Assembly: GCF_026210795.1 (NCBI RefSeq)
Contig: NC_089439.1
Span: 1,426,001-1,490,000, forward strand
Direction: 5' to 3'
Source: Rhizophagus irregularis
Taxonomy: Eukaryota > Glomeromycota > Glomeromycetes > Glomerales > Glomeraceae
DNA length: 64,000 nt
Under the pieces are notes generated by a model. It saw only the letters and a program-made list of their open reading frames with translations, was not told the origin of the DNA and searched no databases. This document shows, piece after piece, positions 21,056-31,751 of this stretch (position 1 is the first letter of the stretch; each line of letters begins with the position of its first letter). The position numbers were made by a program, and so were the translations under genes.

Positions 21056-24000
21056 GTTCGTAATTACACTAGGTAAAACGCATATGTGGCAAATTAGTAT
21101 TTTACTCGAGTGTGTACCACGCTACTAGACAACATGGGATAATTTTTTTGTACATATGTTACGTAATACTAATAAATATTCGAGTGTGTACTACGTTAGC
21201 GTCTACGTTATTCCTCCTGTCGTCTGCTCATATTTTGTGAAGAGTCACGTGACTTTGACTAGTCCGTAGGACCTTCAAAGAAGTGAAATCGATTACTAGA
21301 CAACATGGGAGAAAACGTGGACAATATGAGTAGATGCTGCGTAGAATATTAGCAATCGACTGCGGAGTAGATAATTGGTGGACATTAAAACAGAGAATAT
21401 AAGTCTGTTCATCGCTGCTGTCTGCATAGAAACGTAGTTTCTAGGGTTATTATTCAGCCGAAGAGCACAGTCTCCACTCAGGACAGGTATGTGTACGGGT
21501 ACCCTCCAGGCAATGCCCACATGGGACCCACAGGTATCGATGTCACGTTTTCCCCCTGTTGTCGATAACACTCATATACATATACTGTTTTTGTTACAAT
21601 ACGGCAGTCGATCCAATAATTGCCAATTGCAAAATAGAGAACTAATTACCGATAATTACCAATAAGTAGATTTTTGTGTAATGATAATTGCCAATTGCGG
21701 AGGGGCAGGCACGTGATGTTTTTGGGTTACTACGGATATGAACCTAGGTTCCTAGGGCCTCCTATGTAAAGAGTGTGGTTGAGCGACAAGACGGTCATGC
21801 GGAAGAATAGCACTTCTTCGAAGTTGTGAAATGGATCGATATTTTTCTCAACTTTAACTTGTGAGGCGTAAAACAGATTTCTTCACAATTCGAATATGCA
21901 CTTCATTGGACCATGATAATAACAAAAAGTAACATCGTTATCATTAATAAACTACATAAAAGATTATGTCGAAGAAAAATAAACGTGGTTGGTCAGCAAG
22001 ACGACCAGAACAAGGCCCACGGTCATGGCATTGCGAAGTAATGTGTTCCTATGTTATTCCTCCCGTTGTCCACTAATAATCCATTCCACAACTGTCTACG
22101 TTATATACTGCTTGTTATCTATACCAATTACACATGCCTGCTGAATTCTTTACTAGTTATCCACGGTACGATAGTTACAATTTCCATTGATGATTGTTAC
22201 ACAACACTGTTAAGAGGATAACAATCTTTACCAACAAAAAGTAACATCGTTACCAGCAATAAACTACATAGAAGATAACATAGGTATTATGGGATACAAG
22301 ATATTAGCCCTAGGAACCCAGGTTCCTGGAACCTCCTATGTAATGAGCGTGGTTGAGCAGCAAGATGGTCAAACTACAGAGAAGAATGAGTAGACAGCGG
22401 CAAAGAACAGTTATTCCTCTGTTGGTAACGGTGGTATTTTTCTACAGTATATGTCGGTTGAACATACGTATATTTTTGTAACGATGAAGTAAAATAGCCT
22501 CAGCGAAATTTTTTCAGTTCAGTCCGTTACTAATAATCATTTCCGCAGCTAGTCTACGTCATTCCTCCGCAGAATGCCCAGAGGGCACTATCTACGTATC
22601 CTATCTACGTCATGGTTACATGATACTCTGCGCATTTGTTCAGAGTGTCACATGAATTAATTCTACCATTGTAGAAAAAATATAGACATGGCTATTCGTG
22701 CATATAATAATGAAAGAGATGATTCCCAAGTAGACAGGGCCCTCCGGGCATTCTGCGGCACAGTCATTCACATTATTTTTCTGCAGTCATCCACGTTATT
22801 TGTTCACGTATTTTTCTATTGGTTAACCCAGCAATCTAACGATTGTTATAAGGCCTGGTTGATAGCAATAATACATAATCTTGGTTGCTATTTCTAATGT
22901 AGTCGATTCCCTATATTCCATTACTGAGTAGCTTTCTTCCCTTAGCTTTGTTCAACTGACATATGCTGTAGAAAATACGTGAACATCGTTACATTGTAAT
23001 ATTATTAATATGGCATAGCCTAGTAGGATACCGTAGTCCACTAATAATCAATCGCAGCTGTCCAGTATCTCCCCTGTGAAATAAATGGTCATACAATTCA
23101 GTCGGAGATAGCCCAAGGGCACATATTCGAATTGTGAAAAGAATATTGATCCACTTTACAAGTTAAAGCTGTGGGTGTGAAAAAAATGGTCATACAATTC
23201 ACAACTTCGGATAAGCAGACAACAATACGTGGCGGGCTCAGACTTCGCACGACCACATGGGCACGTCTACGTTATTCTTCTGCAGTCGCTCAAAATCACG
23301 TGATTTCCGAGACGGCCCGTCCCAGAAATTACAGAACGGTATGATCTGTAAAAATCTCAACATGCAGTATATAATATCGTTACTAAGAGTTTTTCCTAAC
23401 ATAGCTACATCGTTTCCAACAAATATATGCATGTAACAAAATATACTGCGTATAACGAATATGTCCTGTGTACTATTATTACCGAACAGGCAACGTTGTT
23501 CATGTATTTTCTACAATGGTGTACGTATTAGTTGACCCGGGTTACTATAGATAAATAACAGTGTCACACTGTAGTGAAAATCATGATAACACCACTACTA
23601 AATTCATTAATCGTTACAAAAAAAATACTGCATCGTAACATGACGCATACTGTAATAAACAGAATGGATATCGTTACATTTCTACGTAGTACCAAGAGGG
23701 TAGGGCAAGACGGTCAGTTCATAGGATTGGAGACTGCCCAAAGGGCACGTTATTTCTCCTGTAGTCCACTCATATTCTGTAACGCAGTCACCCACTGACC
23801 ACCTTGCCACTCAACCACTCTAAGGTTTTAGGAGATGCCTGGAGGGAATTACTTCGTAATATGTTCCTAATGTTATTCCTCCGCAGGAGCTAATCATAGA
23901 GAGTGTCATGCGTCCATGACGCAGTATTTGCCCATGTGCCAGGTCAACCAATAGAAAATACATGAACATCATTACCGGAAATACCTACTAAATACATACC

Positions 24001-25608
24001 CCGGAGGGTACGAAGTAGAGGGTATTGCGAATCAATTCCACAGCTGTCTACGTTATTCCTCTTGTTGCCCACTTTTTATCATTTCCGCAACTGTCTTCTT
24101 TATTCTTCTGCTGTCTCCCTAAAAATCAGATTTTGCCAAGAAATTTGGGCGAACATTGTTCGCCGAAATCACGTGACTTTGAGTGACTTTCAGTCATTGA
24201 GTTTTTTTTAGTGGACAGTGAACGTACTTAACCTGTTAACGAGAGAAAAGTTCAAATTCCCTTTCTCCTCACCCATGTTATTACTCCGCAGGAGCTAATC
24301 ATAGAGAGGGGCATGTGACCATGACGCAGTATTTACTCATGTGCCAGGTCGACCAATAGAAAAATACATGAACATCGTTACCGGAAATATCTACCCCGGA
24401 GGGTACGAAGTAGAGGATATTGCGAATCAATATGTATTGTCCCTGTGTCTCTGCAGTAGATATCCTCGTTGTACGTCATCTTCTACAAGTCACCTACTAA
24501 CAATTACATACATTGGTGTAGGTGTATATATTAGTTGATAATGCTGTTATATTAGGAACAGTGGAACCCCTCCAGGCGCTTCCGAAGGGAGCATTACACA
24601 AAAAATATACTTCATCGTTATTATTAGTACTCCACAATTGGTAATCATTAGTATTATTGGTAATATCGGTAGGAATAACGTAATGACTGAGGAGAGAAAC
24701 ACAGCCACATGGTTACCAGGCACTCCCTGTCCACTAATAATCTTTTCCGCAGTAGACTACGTTGATAACTCATATACATATACTGTTTTTGTTACAATAC
24801 AGCAAATAAGTGCCTTTGGTAACGATTTTCGCATATGTTTAGTTTAATGAAGCGTATATTGGTTGGTAACCATGATTACATATACTGTTAGTTACCATTT
24901 TAGTATAGGGCATGCTACTGCGAAACAATGTGTTCCGAGATTGCGAAGCTCAGGCAAGAACTCAAGTCTAGTGTCGAGGAACAGGAGCGAAAAAATTCAC
25001 GGCGGTCACTGATTTTTCTTGGCAATTTTCCGAGACCGCCGGTCCCAGAAATTACAGTTCACTCCGTTCTGTAATTTCGACATTAGGAAAATAGTTCAAA
25101 TGATAACTGAGGTAAGTCTGCTGCGGAATACTTCATAGTTACAGGCATAGCCTGGGCTCCGCCCAAAAAAATAGTAGGGCAAGACAGTCAGTGGGCGCAA
25201 TTGCGGAACAGATTATTAGTGGACAACAGATACGTAGTACCCATAGATATCAACAGCGGAGAAGCTTCTAAGAATTTATTTTGGTAACCATGTGAACATG
25301 TTTGTAACTATGCGAACATCGAAGTAAAAACAGTATATACATTTATTGTGTTGACATCGTTACCAAAAATATCCCTGAGCTTTGCCCCTCCCTTTGGGAG
25401 ATGCATTCATGTCTACGTTATTCTGCAGTCACTCAAACCCGTTACCATTGATAACAGGGTTTCACATGTAGACACTTCCCTCTGGACACCCGCAGCGCAG
25501 CAGTCTACTTTATTCTTCCGCAGTCTCTTAGTCGGAGAAACACATTACTTCGTAATGCCTGTAGGGCAAGACGCTCAGTAGACAGCTGCGCTGCGGGTGC
25601 CCAGAGGG
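21056..25608. repeat. Mosaic spacer with no recognisable gene
   Basis: Dense micro-hairpins and shuffled units. The palindrome family AGGAACCTAGGTTCCT appears in degenerate form near 21,740 and 22,315, a GGCGAAC-ATT-GTTCGCC hairpin at 24148-24164 faces a CACGTG at 24170, and GACCG-C-CGGTC lies near 25,033. ORFs here (for example 22688-22897 and 23574-23798) lack protein-like composition. Confidence 0.6.
24148..24175 (-). repeat. CACGTG-hairpin module, inverted orientation
   Basis: GGCGAAC (24148-24154), loop ATT, GTTCGCC (24158-24164), GAAAT, CACGTG (24170-24175). The same core, with loop AAT, occurs downstream of a CACGTG at 41832-41848. Confidence 0.75.
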
Positions 25609-25857
25609 CATGTATGTGGTTTTTTACATAGACAGGCTGTGTGGCAAATACATGCACCTCATCCTAAGCATATTCCCTATGCATCCTTTAACAATATCAT
25701 AGTTCCTAATGAATGCCATCAGGCAGATATTTTATACATGCCCTATGATAAGGTTGGACGTGTAACTTATCTTTTTTGTCTTAATGTAGTGGATGTGGCT
25801 TCAAGATACAAGGCTTCTATTCCAATAGGTGCGACTAGTGTTAAGAACAGAGAGGGT
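25609..25857 (+). pseudogene. Polinton integrase fragment
   Basis: Encodes FLHRQAVWQIHAP then residues through QADILYMPYDKVGR and VVDVASRYKASIP, the N-terminal part and first catalytic Asp (DILYM) of the retrovirus-like integrase carried by Polintons. It is truncated at both ends; the 3' border is a CTCCC-AAA-GGGAG hairpin. Nucleotide similarity to 48914-49170 is high, so both derive from one element family. Confidence 0.8.
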
Positions 25858-26640
25858 ATTCCTCCCAAAGGGAGAGTCATTCCATGTCTACGTTACCCCT
25901 CCTGCAGTCACCTACCTCATCGTTACAAAAAAATCAGTCGGAGAGCCCTTGGCTGGGCGAAGCCCACTGCTCGGAGAGCACGTGACTTGGATTGCCTCTC
26001 CCGAAGGGAGGAATAACGGAGTCTCTGACCGAACGACTGCGTCACACAATATAAGTGGACAACAGAAAGAAGAACACATGACACTACACTAAAGAGCACA
26101 TCAGTAAATATTACGTCATAATCACCTGATACTCTGAACTAGTGTGCAGCGTGTCACATGAATAAATCCTACTCACGTGCTTATTTCCACCTGACTATAT
26201 TGTAACTGCGGAATTGATTTGGATAGTGGAGAATGTTAGTAGTAACATCATCTCATTTTTTGATGTGAACTCTACCCCTATGAACTGACCATCTTGCTGC
26301 TCAACCACGCTGTTAACAGAGGAGGTTCTAGGAACCTATGTTCATAGGGCAAGACGGTCAGTACGAAGTAGAAACGTGTAAAAATTCTTAGATTGCTCAT
26401 TCTATCTAGACTAACTAAATAACTACTATTGTAGAAAAAATACGTGAACTTCGTTACCACGCTTTAGCGCCTCTCGGGAAGCTGCGGAAATGATTATTAG
26501 TAGACAACAGGAAGAATAACGTAAACGACTGCTGCGGAATACTTCATAGTTACAAAAAAGTAGTAGGGCACATGAGTAAATACTACGTCATTATCAGTCA
26601 GAGACTGCCCGAAGGGCACATGCTCTGAACTGACCGTCCG
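25858..26640. repeat. Mosaic spacer with no gene
   Basis: Repeat units and hairpins only, including TGCCC-GAA-GGGCA at 26606-26618. No coding signal apart from repeat translation. Confidence 0.5.
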
Positions 26641-26644
26641 CCTC

Positions 26645-27195
26645 CATTGGCAAGAGCGACAGGCGCATTTGGAGTTGGATGGCCACCTGCTAAATACCAA
26701 TCCTCATATATACTGTGTGCAGGAATTATTTCTGTCCCTGCTGGAAAGGCAACTATTTCATTTGCATGTTGCAAATTTCCAGCATTTCCAGCATTCCCTC
26801 CAGGGGCAGCTCTAAGGTTGACAATATTTGCAATTGCGCCAGTGTCAAGTATGTTATCTAACTGCCAATCTTTGTTATTGAATTTTTGTTCAAACCATGT
26901 CCTTGCTCCACCTCGTATAGACTGATCCAGTATTGTTGAAAGGTTTGCATCATTGGGAAGTGCCGGCAATGAGTTTATATATCCGATCATTCTACAGACA
27001 TAATCTTCATGATCCTCCCCTTCGTTACCATAAAATAACGGTAAACTTAATCCTATATCTGCCATGCGTGGATGTGGTTGTACAACAAGCTGATTGACTG
27101 GTGCGTTATTCTGTAAATAAAAAATTTGTTGTTCCAAATTATTATTAGTTTGTCGTTCTATATATGTTTTGTTTTTCCATTTCTGGTAACGATCA
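26645..27195 (-). pseudogene. Gag-like retrotransposon fragment
   Basis: Minus-strand frame (ORF 26598-27218) with LEQQIFYLQNNAPVNQ, a glutamine/asparagine-rich linker, then DYVCRMIGYINSLPALPND and GARTWFEQKFNNKDWQL, which match the layout of the better preserved Gag-like frame at 46352-47284 (WFKQKLKNKKWRL). The first and last codons belong to mosaic repeat, so it is truncated at both ends. Ty3-type Gag is the nearest family I know; the assignment rests on the central W-F-x-Q-K motif. Confidence 0.6.
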
Positions 27196-27482
27196 AAAAA
27201 TGGATTATAAGTGGACAACGGGGGATAACGTAGACAGCTGCGGCATTACCTAGTGAGATACTGTTGTCCACTAGTGAGATACTGTTGTCCACTAATTTTA
27301 TTCACAGGATTTTAGCCGAGAAAAAAAGACACATACGTTATTTCCAGTTGTCCGCTCAGACAGGTATAAGTGGACCTCCGGGTATTGCAAAGCAATGTGT
27401 CATTAGTGGACGTAGTGGTCTCCTGAAGCACCTACTAACCATTTGTGAGGCATAGAACTAAACAGGTGGTAGGTAGGCTCCC

Positions 27483-28241
27483 TCATATCGGTACTACGTT
27501 TTCGTCCCACCGTGGATTGTACGTTATTACTATTCCGCAGTATTCCTTGGGGTGGTTGTAGTAGTCTGGGCTTTTGTATATACCGGCCTCCTCTGCCGAC
27601 TCCAACAAAAACCGGAAGGTCTTCATGAATACTAGTGGATGCCCCGTCTCTTCTATGCCAAGGTGGGCTAGTTCGTGCAGTGCGACGAACGTTAGCGTGT
27701 TCAAGTCATGTATTTCTTCGACCTTAGATGGAGGGGAAGCATGTCTTAGGCACAGTGCTATCTCCGCCCCCTTGTCCAAGGTGTAGCTTGTGTCTCTGTC
27801 CGGGTTTAACGGGGAATTCTCTACTAGGTTTCTCCAATCGTATCTCTCTACTATCACTTGTGTCACTTTTTTGCGTGTTTTACCTCGGAATGAGAACTCG
27901 AGTTCTTTGCTATACTTCCCCTGGAGGTCCATTAGGAGCATTTTGATCCGGTGATTTAACAAGGCCAATGTGTTGGCCGCCTCTTTAGGGTTTGAATGGG
28001 TGAGATGGACACGATACCATTGATTATCTATGTCTGATTTGACATACCGGGCATTTTTTATCACATACTCTTGTCGGTACGAAAATATGATCCATAACAT
28101 AAGCATGCACACTAGGGCTAACAAAAATAAAACAGAGACGAATGCTACGTCTTGCATAACTATACTATATAGAGAGAAATTGTAACTAGCACCAGAATGC
28201 GAATGCGTGAAGAGTGTCTTTAGCACCTGCGGTTTTATCAT
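27483..28241 (-). CDS. WLM-type zinc metallopeptidase with N-terminal membrane anchor, large-DNA-virus-like (252 aa)
   Basis: A hydrophobic segment at residues ~31-55 (FVSVLFLLALVCMLMLWIIF) is followed by a domain with HELAHLGIEETGH at residues 189-201. His189, Glu190, His193 and His201 form the expected zinc and catalytic set. Other landmarks are TSYTLDKGAEIALCLR, DLNTLTFVALHE, FRFLLESAEEAGIY and YCGIVITYNP. This order, including the N-terminal anchor and the C-terminal YCG...P motif, is what I know from WLM-domain proteins of nucleocytoplasmic large DNA viruses. ATG 28241 is used; Met29 would also precede the anchor. The frame is intact while most neighbours are broken, which suggests recent acquisition or selection. 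Higher local GC than the flanking AT-rich DNA. Function in the host is unknown; the virus proteins themselves are poorly characterised. Confidence 0.85.
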   Translation of the reverse strand: MIKPQVLKTLFTHSHSGASYNFSLYSIVMQDVAFVSVLFLLALVCMLMLWIIFSYRQEYVIKNARYVKSDIDNQWYRVHLTHSNPKEAANTLALLNHRIKMLLMDLQGKYSKELEFSFRGKTRKKVTQVIVERYDWRNLVENSPLNPDRDTSYTLDKGAEIALCLRHASPPSKVEEIHDLNTLTFVALHELAHLGIEETGHPLVFMKTFRFLLESAEEAGIYKSPDYYNHPKEYCGIVITYNPRWDENVVPI

Positions 28242-28264
28242 TCAAGATTTGTTTTAATCTTTAG

Positions 28265-28410
28265 CGAAGAGAGTAGCCAGCTAGTTATTAGGCAAATTAT
28301 TAATGTTCAGACTGAACAAGTTAGTGATTCACATTATTTGAGGATCTTATTTCCTCATTGTAAAAAAAATATTCATAAAGGACGTAACACATATGAATTA
28401 TCTTTGCAAT
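28265..28410 (+). other. Short coding-like fragment
   Basis: Open frame reading SSQLVIRQIINVQTEQVSDS, then HYLRILFPHCKKNIHKGRN, ending in TAA at about 28408. Its composition is protein-like and it abuts the end of the polymerase remnant. Family not recognised. Confidence 0.3.
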
Positions 28411-29420
28411 AAGGTTTCGGAGTGCTTTGGATTTAGAAGTGACGTATCAATGTTGTTGTCCATACCAATAAATACCTGTGTCTCATTATCGTAATATTTA
28501 ACCTTGTTATACCTGACCTCCTGTAATAGCCCATCGCATAAATAGCATTTACGTGCAGAATTATGTTTTTCCCAATCACTTGTGGTCATTTTGAGCTCAA
28601 CAGGATTTTGTAATATTTCCTTTACCATTTGTAAATCTTCTTGCATATTTTTCCATTTTTCTTCGACTGAGTTTGCCGTTCTTCTGAACACATTACTTAT
28701 TATGTCTGAGTCATTTTGTATCATTACATACCCGAAACTATTATTTACTTGTTTTTGTGTCTTCACAGTATTCTTATTTTTATCTTCCTCCTTTTCGTCT
28801 AACTTATTACTATCGCATTCATTATCAGGGTAAATTACGAATGGGGCTTTAAGTAATGCTTTTATGTTAGTGAATTTGGAAATATGCTTACCCTTCTTAG
28901 GGAAGATTTCCCGTTGACCTGCATATGGATTATTTCTACCGTGGCAGTTGAAGGCTATGTGATCCTCAAGTAAATCTAGTCTTGAGAATGGAGCTCTCAA
29001 ACAATGCCTGCAGAAGTATTTGTGGTCATGATGCTTATTCCAATTTCGCATTATTCTATGCCAACCAGCTTCTCCATTAATAAGGCAGTAGTGAGTATTT
29101 AAGCCTTCAGGAACATCATTTATATTACGGCGGTCTGTTAAACCTTCTTCACCCTGTGTAAATAAAATCAAGTCAACAAGATGCTCCCTTCTATAATTAT
29201 ATTCCGAGATGCGAAGAGGGTCTAGTTTGTGAGTTTTTAGTTCTTCTCCTTTTTCTGACAGAACAGGCTTAAAGTCATTAACTGCAAATGTAGGGTTATT
29301 CTCTTCGAATCTGTCAATATCTCGTAAGGATGCAGGGGCATTGATCCCTGTAAAATTGACCATAGTCCCATACCTTTGATTCCTGTTGATCTCATTAAGA
29401 TGCTGTGCTCTCCGACACAT
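28398..29420 (-). pseudogene. N-terminal part of a Polinton-type DNA polymerase
   Basis: About 340 codons matching the N-terminal third of the polymerase at 1-3485 in layout: a block starting FTGINAPASLRDIDRFEENN, LRISEY...HLVDLILF, HYCLINGEAGWHRIM, a zinc finger CRHCLRAPFSRLDLLEDH, then VIYPDNECD at the position of the ExoI motif and CYLCDG further on. The ExoI position reads D-N-E and not D-F-E. No later Exo or polymerase motifs follow, so the frame is truncated. Divergence from 1-3485 is large, so it stems from a different element lineage. Confidence 0.85.
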
Positions 29421-31520
29421 ATTTGAAGCAATACAACATCAAACCAAGTGATTTACGCAAAATTGGTCTAGATCATCTTTCTAGATTACATGGCAGACGT
29501 AACGATTCTCATCGTCAGACGTTTGGGATGTAGTCGATGCCATTCCGCAGAATGCCCAGAAGGAACTGCTACGTATACCTGTCTACGTCATGGTCACATG
29601 ATACTCTACGCTGACCATCTTGCCGCTCAACCACGCTTTTAGAGGAGGTTCTAGGAACCTAGGTTCCTGGGTTCAGAGTGTCACATGAATGCCGTTGTCC
29701 ACTAATAATCTGTCCTGCAATCACGTCCACGTTATTCCTCCGCAGGAGTTCACGTTATTTCTCCTGTTGTCCACTCATATTCTGCGACGCAATCTCTCAC
29801 GCCGTTATTCACTAACAATCAATTCCGCATAGACTATTATTCACTAATTTTTTGTAACGATGAAACATATTTTTTTGTAGAGTACCAATAGTACATTAAT
29901 TGGTAATGCTGTTACATAACTCTGGTAACGAGGTTTGCATCTCTTTTTACAATAGAGTATATTACTCGTTATCGATAACACCCTGCGGGTGGTTCTACCC
30001 GGGTCAACCAATGCGCACACTATTGTAGAAAAATACATGAATAACGTTACCTGTCCGGAAATAATAGTACACAGGACATATTCATTACACGCAGTGTATA
30101 TTGTGTTACATGCATATATTTGTTGGTAACGATGTAGCTATGTTAGGATAAACTTTGATAACGATATCATATACTGCATTGTACATCCCTTCGGGAGAGT
30201 GCTGATATAACATAGGGATGATAGCGTGGACAACATGAGAATAACTGCTCTTCTAGCAGTCTCTGACTGAGTAGCATTGATGGAGGATTAACGTAGACAA
30301 CATTGGAAGAGAAGTGTATGTAGATGATAACGGACATGCCATGGGTAAAAGGTGTAGACTGTATGAAGATAACGTGGGTAACAGGGAGGAGATGGCCAGC
30401 ATGTCATGGGGAGATATTTATCAATGATTACCAATTGCGGAGTACTAATAATGATGAAGAATATTTTTTGTATAGATAATTATCATTGACATGAGCGCAC
30501 CCTGCTGGTAGGGCAAGATATTTTCCCATGTTATCTGAGCGTCTTGCCCTAGTCTTTAGACCTTCCTTCGGAAGTGAACGTAGGTTCCTACCTAAAGGTA
30601 CTACGTAGAACCTCCTCTGTTACCAGCGCACCCTGCGGGTGGTTCTACTGGTTGAGCGGCAAGACGGTCATTCAATTAGGTGAAAGAAATGTACACAAAA
30701 AATCTTCATGATTTTTCGAGGAACGAGGAAAATAATGAAGCGTTATTCCCTGCAGTCGCTCACGTTATTCCTCCGCAGTCGCCTACGTAACCCCTCTCAT
30801 ATTCTGCGAAGAAGTCACGTTCCTGATCTCTATTACCACCCGTATTATAGTCCGTATTATGCTAGTATTCGAAAACTATTCACTCTATTAACATGCAGAT
30901 GTAACCTTATGTGAAATTCTTCGAGTAGATACAGCTACAAACATGTAACGCAATATAACGTGGATGTGTGTTTAGTAGTATTGTGGACAAAATTACGTAA
31001 TTATGTGCCTAGGAACCTTGGTTCATAGAACCTCCATTAGGAACACCCTAAGACCTTTGCAGAGGAAGTTCCCTTCGGGGGCAAGAGCCCTTGGCTGGGC
31101 AAAGCCCACTGTCAGCCAGGAGTAATAAATTTACTAGATTTAACAGATTACAGTGGTCTGCGTCTACAATTAGTACTTTATTCACCAGTATCGTCATAAA
31201 TGTTCAAGCTAAATCTACAAATTCACTGTCTTTTTGGGTCAACACAAAAACCCCCTCACTTTTGGTGTCTGCATTCTTCCTGTATTACAGTCTCGAATAA
31301 CGTGTGCTATGAATACGAGAAGTGATAAATGGCACCAGCAGACTACACTTCTTTGAGGTCGACTAATTTACTTCGCATGTTTTACTTAGGCGAAGCATGC
31401 GAAGTAGTGGAACTGGCTCGAAAGACTAAGCCAAACCTCATCACTTCGTTCAGAATGTCCTGCCATTCTACCACAGACGTATAAATGATTGTTACCGATA
31501 GTAAGATCCACTTTTCCTGG
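29421..31520. repeat. Hairpin-rich mosaic without genes
   Basis: Includes CACCC-TGC-GGGTG twice (29979-29991 and 30629-30641), CTTCC-TTC-GGAAG (30562-30574) and the palindrome AGGAACCTAGGTTCCT near 29,656. The frames at 30708-30914 and 31091-31300 show no protein features. Confidence 0.6.
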
Positions 31521-31523
31521 GTG

Positions 31524-31751
31524 TTATGCAGCCCCTCGAAGAGGTGAGCTTACCGGTGAAGGAATTTTTTCTAGGCTAGAGTAGATGATAGGTTTGTCAG
31601 AGTCATCCGGTACAGGATTGTCTCTCTCCGAGAATACAAATAGTTTACCCACAGAATTCTGGGCAATCGTGTAGCTAGGTGTCACTCCTTTTCTCCTCGA
31701 CTTTCGTAATTGGATGCCGTACATTTTTTGTAGGACAGAATTTATGAACAC
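31524..31751 (-). pseudogene. C-terminal piece of the primase-helicase, shifted frame
   Basis: Overlaps the end of the helicase frame by 10 bp and continues in a different frame with FINSVLQKMYGIQLRKSRRK and SYTIAQNSVGKLFVF. A basic, helix-rich ending of this kind looks like a C-terminal winged-helix tail. The shift lies close to 31,750. The last codons pass into mosaic DNA. Confidence 0.55.

Larger units (their letters stand above)
12841..27400. repeat. Hairpin-rich repeat mosaic I
   Basis: Short units are shuffled in both orientations: GTTGTCCACTAATAATC, TCTACGTTATTCCTCC, GGGGAGTTTCATTTTGGTGG, CATCGTTACAAAAAA, AGCGTGGTTGAGCGGCAAG and CACGTG-hairpin modules. Many units contain odd-length palindromes, e.g. 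CTCCC-TAC-GGGAG (13692-13704), CCCTC-T-GAGGG (13840-13850), TGGGC-GGA-GCCCA (16072-16084), CACCC-TTT-GGGTG (16935-16947) and TGCCC-GAA-GGGCA (26606-26618). Short ORFs in this block mostly translate the repeats. Except for the genes and remnants listed separately, I see no coding DNA here. Confidence 0.8.

Noticed and set aside
12841-31520. Mitochondrial origin, because GC-rich hairpins are common in fungal mitochondria
   Set aside because: No mitochondrial genes, and the region is continuous with nuclear-type TIR transposons and spliced genes.
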